This document shows, piece by piece, positions 61,785 to 64,000 of a stretch of 64,000 nucleotides of DNA. Position numbers and translations under genes: made by a program. Below the pieces are notes generated by a model, which did not search any database, was not told the DNA's origin, and saw nothing but the letters and a program-made list of their open reading frames with translations. The stretch spans positions 663,239 to 727,238 of the forward strand of contig NZ_FNYA01000002.1 of NCBI RefSeq assembly GCF_900108955.1, read 5' to 3'. The DNA is from Flavobacterium terrigena. GTDB lineage: Bacteria; Bacteroidota; Bacteroidia; Flavobacteriales; Flavobacteriaceae. Each line of letters opens with the position of its first letter. The first letter of the stretch is position 1.

Positions 61785-62237
61785 ATGAGTAAAATTAGAA
61801 TTACCAAGCAATTTAATTTCGAAACAGGCCATGCACTTTATGGCTATGATGGAAAATGTAAAAACGTACACGGACATAGTTATAAACTTTCGGTGACGGT
61901 TATTGGTGAACCGATTACAGATTCGAATAATGTAAAATTCGGAATGGTAATTGACTTTTCTGATTTGAAAAAAATCGTAAAAGAAGACATTGTTGATGTG
62001 TTTGATCACGCAACCGTTTTTAACCAAAACACACCTCATGTGGAATTGGCAAAAGAGCTTCAAAATCGTGGTCATCACGTAATTTTAGTCGATTATCAGC
62101 CAACTAGCGAAAATATGGTAGTTGATTTTGCGAATAAAATTATGGCACGTTTACCAAAAGATATTCTATTACATTCTTTACGATTACAAGAAACGGAATC
62201 TTCTTTTGCAGAATGGTTTGCATCTGATAATTTATAA
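61785..62237 (+). CDS. queD: 6-carboxy-5,6,7,8-tetrahydropterin synthase
   Basis: A 150-residue enzyme of queuosine (7-deazaguanine) synthesis. It has the zinc His set His16 in TGHALYG and His29 and His31 in NVHGHSY, the catalytic Cys25 in GKCKNVHGH, and FDHATVFN with Asp/His further on. I start at the ATG at 61785 (MSKIRITKQFNFETGHAL); an in-frame ATG 21 bases upstream adds residues that fall on the -7-like TAATTTTG (61759-61766). The next gene, a tRNA dihydrouridine synthase, starts inside its stop codon, linking two tRNA-modification functions. Confidence 0.93.
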   Translation: MSKIRITKQFNFETGHALYGYDGKCKNVHGHSYKLSVTVIGEPITDSNNVKFGMVIDFSDLKKIVKEDIVDVFDHATVFNQNTPHVELAKELQNRGHHVILVDYQPTSENMVVDFANKIMARLPKDILLHSLRLQETESSFAEWFASDNL

Positions 62238-63187
62238 TGAGCGTTACTTTATTATCTTCGCCTTTACAAGGTTTTACTGATTTCAGATTTCGAAATGCGT
62301 TTCATAAACATTTTGGTGGTATCGACACGTTCTATTCGCCTTACATTCGATTGAACGGAAAATTAGAAATTAAAGCTTCGTACGAAAGAGATATTCTTCC
62401 AGAAAATAATACCACTTTAGAAGTCATTCCACAAATTATTACAAATGACGCTGATGAGTTTTTATTCGTTGCGAAATATGTACAATCATTAGGTTATAAA
62501 GAATTGAACTGGAATTTAGGTTGTCCGTATCCGATGGTAGCCAAATGCGGAATGGGTTCTGGATTAATTAGTAATACCGAACGTATCAATAACATTTTAG
62601 ACCGAGCGCATAGTGAAACTGATATTATTGTTTCGATGAAAATGCGAATGGGTTATGAAAATGCTTCTGAGATTTTAGACGTCTTCCCTATTTTAGAAAA
62701 ATATCCAATTAAAAATATTGCCATTCACGCCAGAATTGGAAAACAATTATACAAAGGACCAGTCGATTTAGATTCGTTTCAACGTTGTTTAGATGTTTCG
62801 AAACATAAATTGTATTATAATGGTGATATTACATCGGTAGAAAAATTTAGAGAAATGCAAGAACGTTTTCCAAGTATTGATCATTTTATGATTGGAAGAG
62901 GTTTAATTGCCGATCCGTTTTTACCAAGCATGATAAAAAACAATACGACGGAATATCCTGAAGATAGATTCAAAATTTTCAATGCGTTTCATGATGAGAT
63001 TTATCAAGCGTATGATGCTTTTTTACAAGGTCCAACTCCAATACGAATGAAAATGTTAGGTTTTTGGGAATACTTTTCAGAAGCCTTTCCAGATACGCAG
63101 AAAACATTCAAGAAAATTAAGAAAGCACAAAACAGCAGAGTTTACGAACAAGCTGTCAAAGAAATTTTTTCTTCTGCTTCTAAATAA
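62237..63187 (+). CDS. tRNA dihydrouridine synthase
   Basis: A 316-residue flavoenzyme that reduces uridine to dihydrouridine in tRNA. SSPLQGFTDFRFRNAF is the FMN-binding start, LNWNLGCPYPMVAKCGMGSG the region with the catalytic Cys, VSMKMRMGYEN and NIAIHARIGKQLYKG the central motifs (family form H-x-R-x-x-x-Q-x-Y), and YNGDITS and FMIGRGLIADPF the phosphate loop. It is closest to the DusC type by the look of its length. It overlaps queD by one base (TAATG). Confidence 0.92.
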   Translation: MSVTLLSSPLQGFTDFRFRNAFHKHFGGIDTFYSPYIRLNGKLEIKASYERDILPENNTTLEVIPQIITNDADEFLFVAKYVQSLGYKELNWNLGCPYPMVAKCGMGSGLISNTERINNILDRAHSETDIIVSMKMRMGYENASEILDVFPILEKYPIKNIAIHARIGKQLYKGPVDLDSFQRCLDVSKHKLYYNGDITSVEKFREMQERFPSIDHFMIGRGLIADPFLPSMIKNNTTEYPEDRFKIFNAFHDEIYQAYDAFLQGPTPIRMKMLGFWEYFSEAFPDTQKTFKKIKKAQNSRVYEQAVKEIFSSASK

Positions 63188-63236
63188 AATACTACAACTT
63201 CATTTTCTGCAAAGAATTCTCGAAAGTAATCATATA

Positions 63237-63275
63237 AAAAAACCTCTCACTCTAATTAAAGAGGAGAGGTTTTTA
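63237..63275. terminator. Bidirectional terminator after the dihydrouridine synthase
   Basis: AAAAACCTCTC and GAGAGGTTTTT pair around ACTCTAATTAAAGAG, which pairs again within (CTCT/AGAG), between convergent genes. Confidence 0.8.
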
Positions 63276-63292
63276 AATTTATTTAAATCGTA

Positions 63293-64000
63293 TTAGTTTT
63301 TGTAAACTTTCAATTCAGTGATTCCATCAACCGATTGTAATCTTACAATGTACATTGCATTAGACAAGCTTGTCATGTTCAATTGTACTTCTAAAGTATT
63401 TGGTTTCATTTCGATAACTTTTCTACCAGTTAAATCATAAACATCTACTGAAGTAATTTCTTTGCTGTATTTCACATTAAAGATATCTTTCACTGGATTT
63501 GGATAGTAATTTAATTGAGATAAATCGAAACTTGCATGTCCTAAAACTACTGTTACAGTAACTTGTAATGCCGAACTTGTACAAGTTCCATTTACTGAAA
63601 CCGCGAAGTAATCTTCACCATCAACTAACTGAGTACCTGCAGGAATAGCATTTGTATTATTTGCAGCATCTAAAGCTGTTGGATACCAAATAATTCCAGT
63701 TCCCGAAACCACAATATCTTCAATTGTAGCATCTGAGGCTACTCCTCCATTAATTACTTGAGTTGTAGCTCCAGTAGGAGTTGTAGCAGTATCGATTGTT
63801 AAATTCAATGTCTCTGTATGACAACCTGTAACGTATGTATAAGTTCCACTTGAAGTGTAATCCGTATTGTTTACAGCCCAATGATAACCACCACAAGCTG
63901 ATGCCGTAGTTACATTATTAGTGTTTGGTGTAATTGTTACAATAAAACTATTTTCATCTGTACAATTTGGAACAGTACCAGTTTGTGCATAAACATAAAT
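63293..64000 (-). CDS. T9SS type A sorting-domain protein (partial, cut by right edge)
   Basis: The frame is open from the right edge of the window to the stop at 63293, giving 235 residues of the C-terminal end; the Met at 63808 is internal, since the frame continues upstream as repeat-like sequence (TGCHTETLNLTI, CGGYHWAVN). Upstream parts look like repeated secreted domains with paired Cys. The last 75 residues, LNYYPNPVKDIFNVKYSKEI then VYDLTGRKVIEM and MYIVRL, are the type A signal of the type IX secretion system. So this is the end of a large surface or secreted protein. Confidence 0.85.
   Translation of the reverse strand: MYVYAQTGTVPNCTDENSFIVTITPNTNNVTTASACGGYHWAVNNTDYTSSGTYTYVTGCHTETLNLTIDTATTPTGATTQVINGGVASDATIEDIVVSGTGIIWYPTALDAANNTNAIPAGTQLVDGEDYFAVSVNGTCTSSALQVTVTVVLGHASFDLSQLNYYPNPVKDIFNVKYSKEITSVDVYDLTGRKVIEMKPNTLEVQLNMTSLSNAMYIVRLQSVDGITELKVYKN

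Overview
The window comes from a low-GC member of the Bacteroidota, almost certainly a Flavobacterium-like Flavobacteriaceae. Evidence: the DUF177-rpmF-fabH-accB-accC cluster, two kinds of type IX secretion C-terminal signals (types A and B), a PID-CTERM protein, class II HMG-CoA reductase with a GYDIA-type GHMP kinase, promoters of the TTG-(17-21)-TAnnTTTG type, and very AT-rich third codon positions.

Region 1 (1 to about 12,755) is the right end of an integrated genomic island. Its right boundary is seen directly: positions 12711-12755 hold only the 3' part (anticodon loop CTCATAA, T-arm, 3' acceptor strand) of a tRNA with a CAU anticodon, preceded by tandem and inverted repeats of the kind tyrosine recombinases use. 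The intact tRNA, the other att site and the integrase must lie left of the window. The island carries: (a) a gene cut by the left edge that looks like a proteasome/HslV-fold N-terminal-nucleophile hydrolase; (b) two overlapping DUF262 genes, the first with a DUF1524/HNH part (GmrSD-like); (c) facing them, a three-gene operon of a restriction-endonuclease/ImmA-metalloprotease fusion, a CoiA-like nuclease with ankyrin-like tail, and a ParB/sulfiredoxin-like protein; (d) a RadC-type JAB protein behind a hypothetical gene and a terminator; (e) an unknown protein ending in an SSB-like acidic tip; (f) an XRE repressor with two matching palindromic operators; (g) small membrane, lipoprotein and secreted proteins. 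The block (b)+(c) is bracketed by inverted repeats sharing the motif TACCAGCAGAA, as if it were a discrete cassette. This is the best candidate here for an undescribed (probably anti-phage or anti-plasmid) system.

Region 2 (12.8-33.4 kb) is core chromosome: a PID-CTERM peptide, a Ycf48-like T9SS cargo protein, riboflavin synthase, pdxA, the DUF177-rpmF-fabH-accBC fatty-acid/ribosome cluster, an ACT-domain protein, YraN, an LD-carboxypeptidase, metG, a HAD phosphatase, a CAT-like acyltransferase, an HRDC protein, two tandem tail-less SSBs, a GNAT-nitrilase fusion with four small downstream genes, and two mevalonate-pathway genes.

Region 3 (33.4-47.7 kb) holds a 2162-residue hybrid sensor kinase divergent from a peptide-use module: a DPP-IV-like S9 peptidase followed by three tandem POT peptide transporters and a secreted thioredoxin-fold protein.

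Region 4 (47.7-64 kb) holds comEC, a NlpC/P60 lipoprotein, lpxB, a serine hydrolase, a large outer-membrane-like protein, a T9SS type B adhesin-like protein, an enoyl-CoA hydratase, a 2OG-Fe(II) oxygenase, queD, a dihydrouridine synthase and the C-terminal part of a T9SS type A protein cut by the right edge. Several intergenic gaps (18.5, 22.3, 31.9, 60.1 and 61.0 kb) carry short GC-richer repeat elements or strong hairpins. I saw no rRNA genes, CRISPR array, insertion sequence or replication origin.
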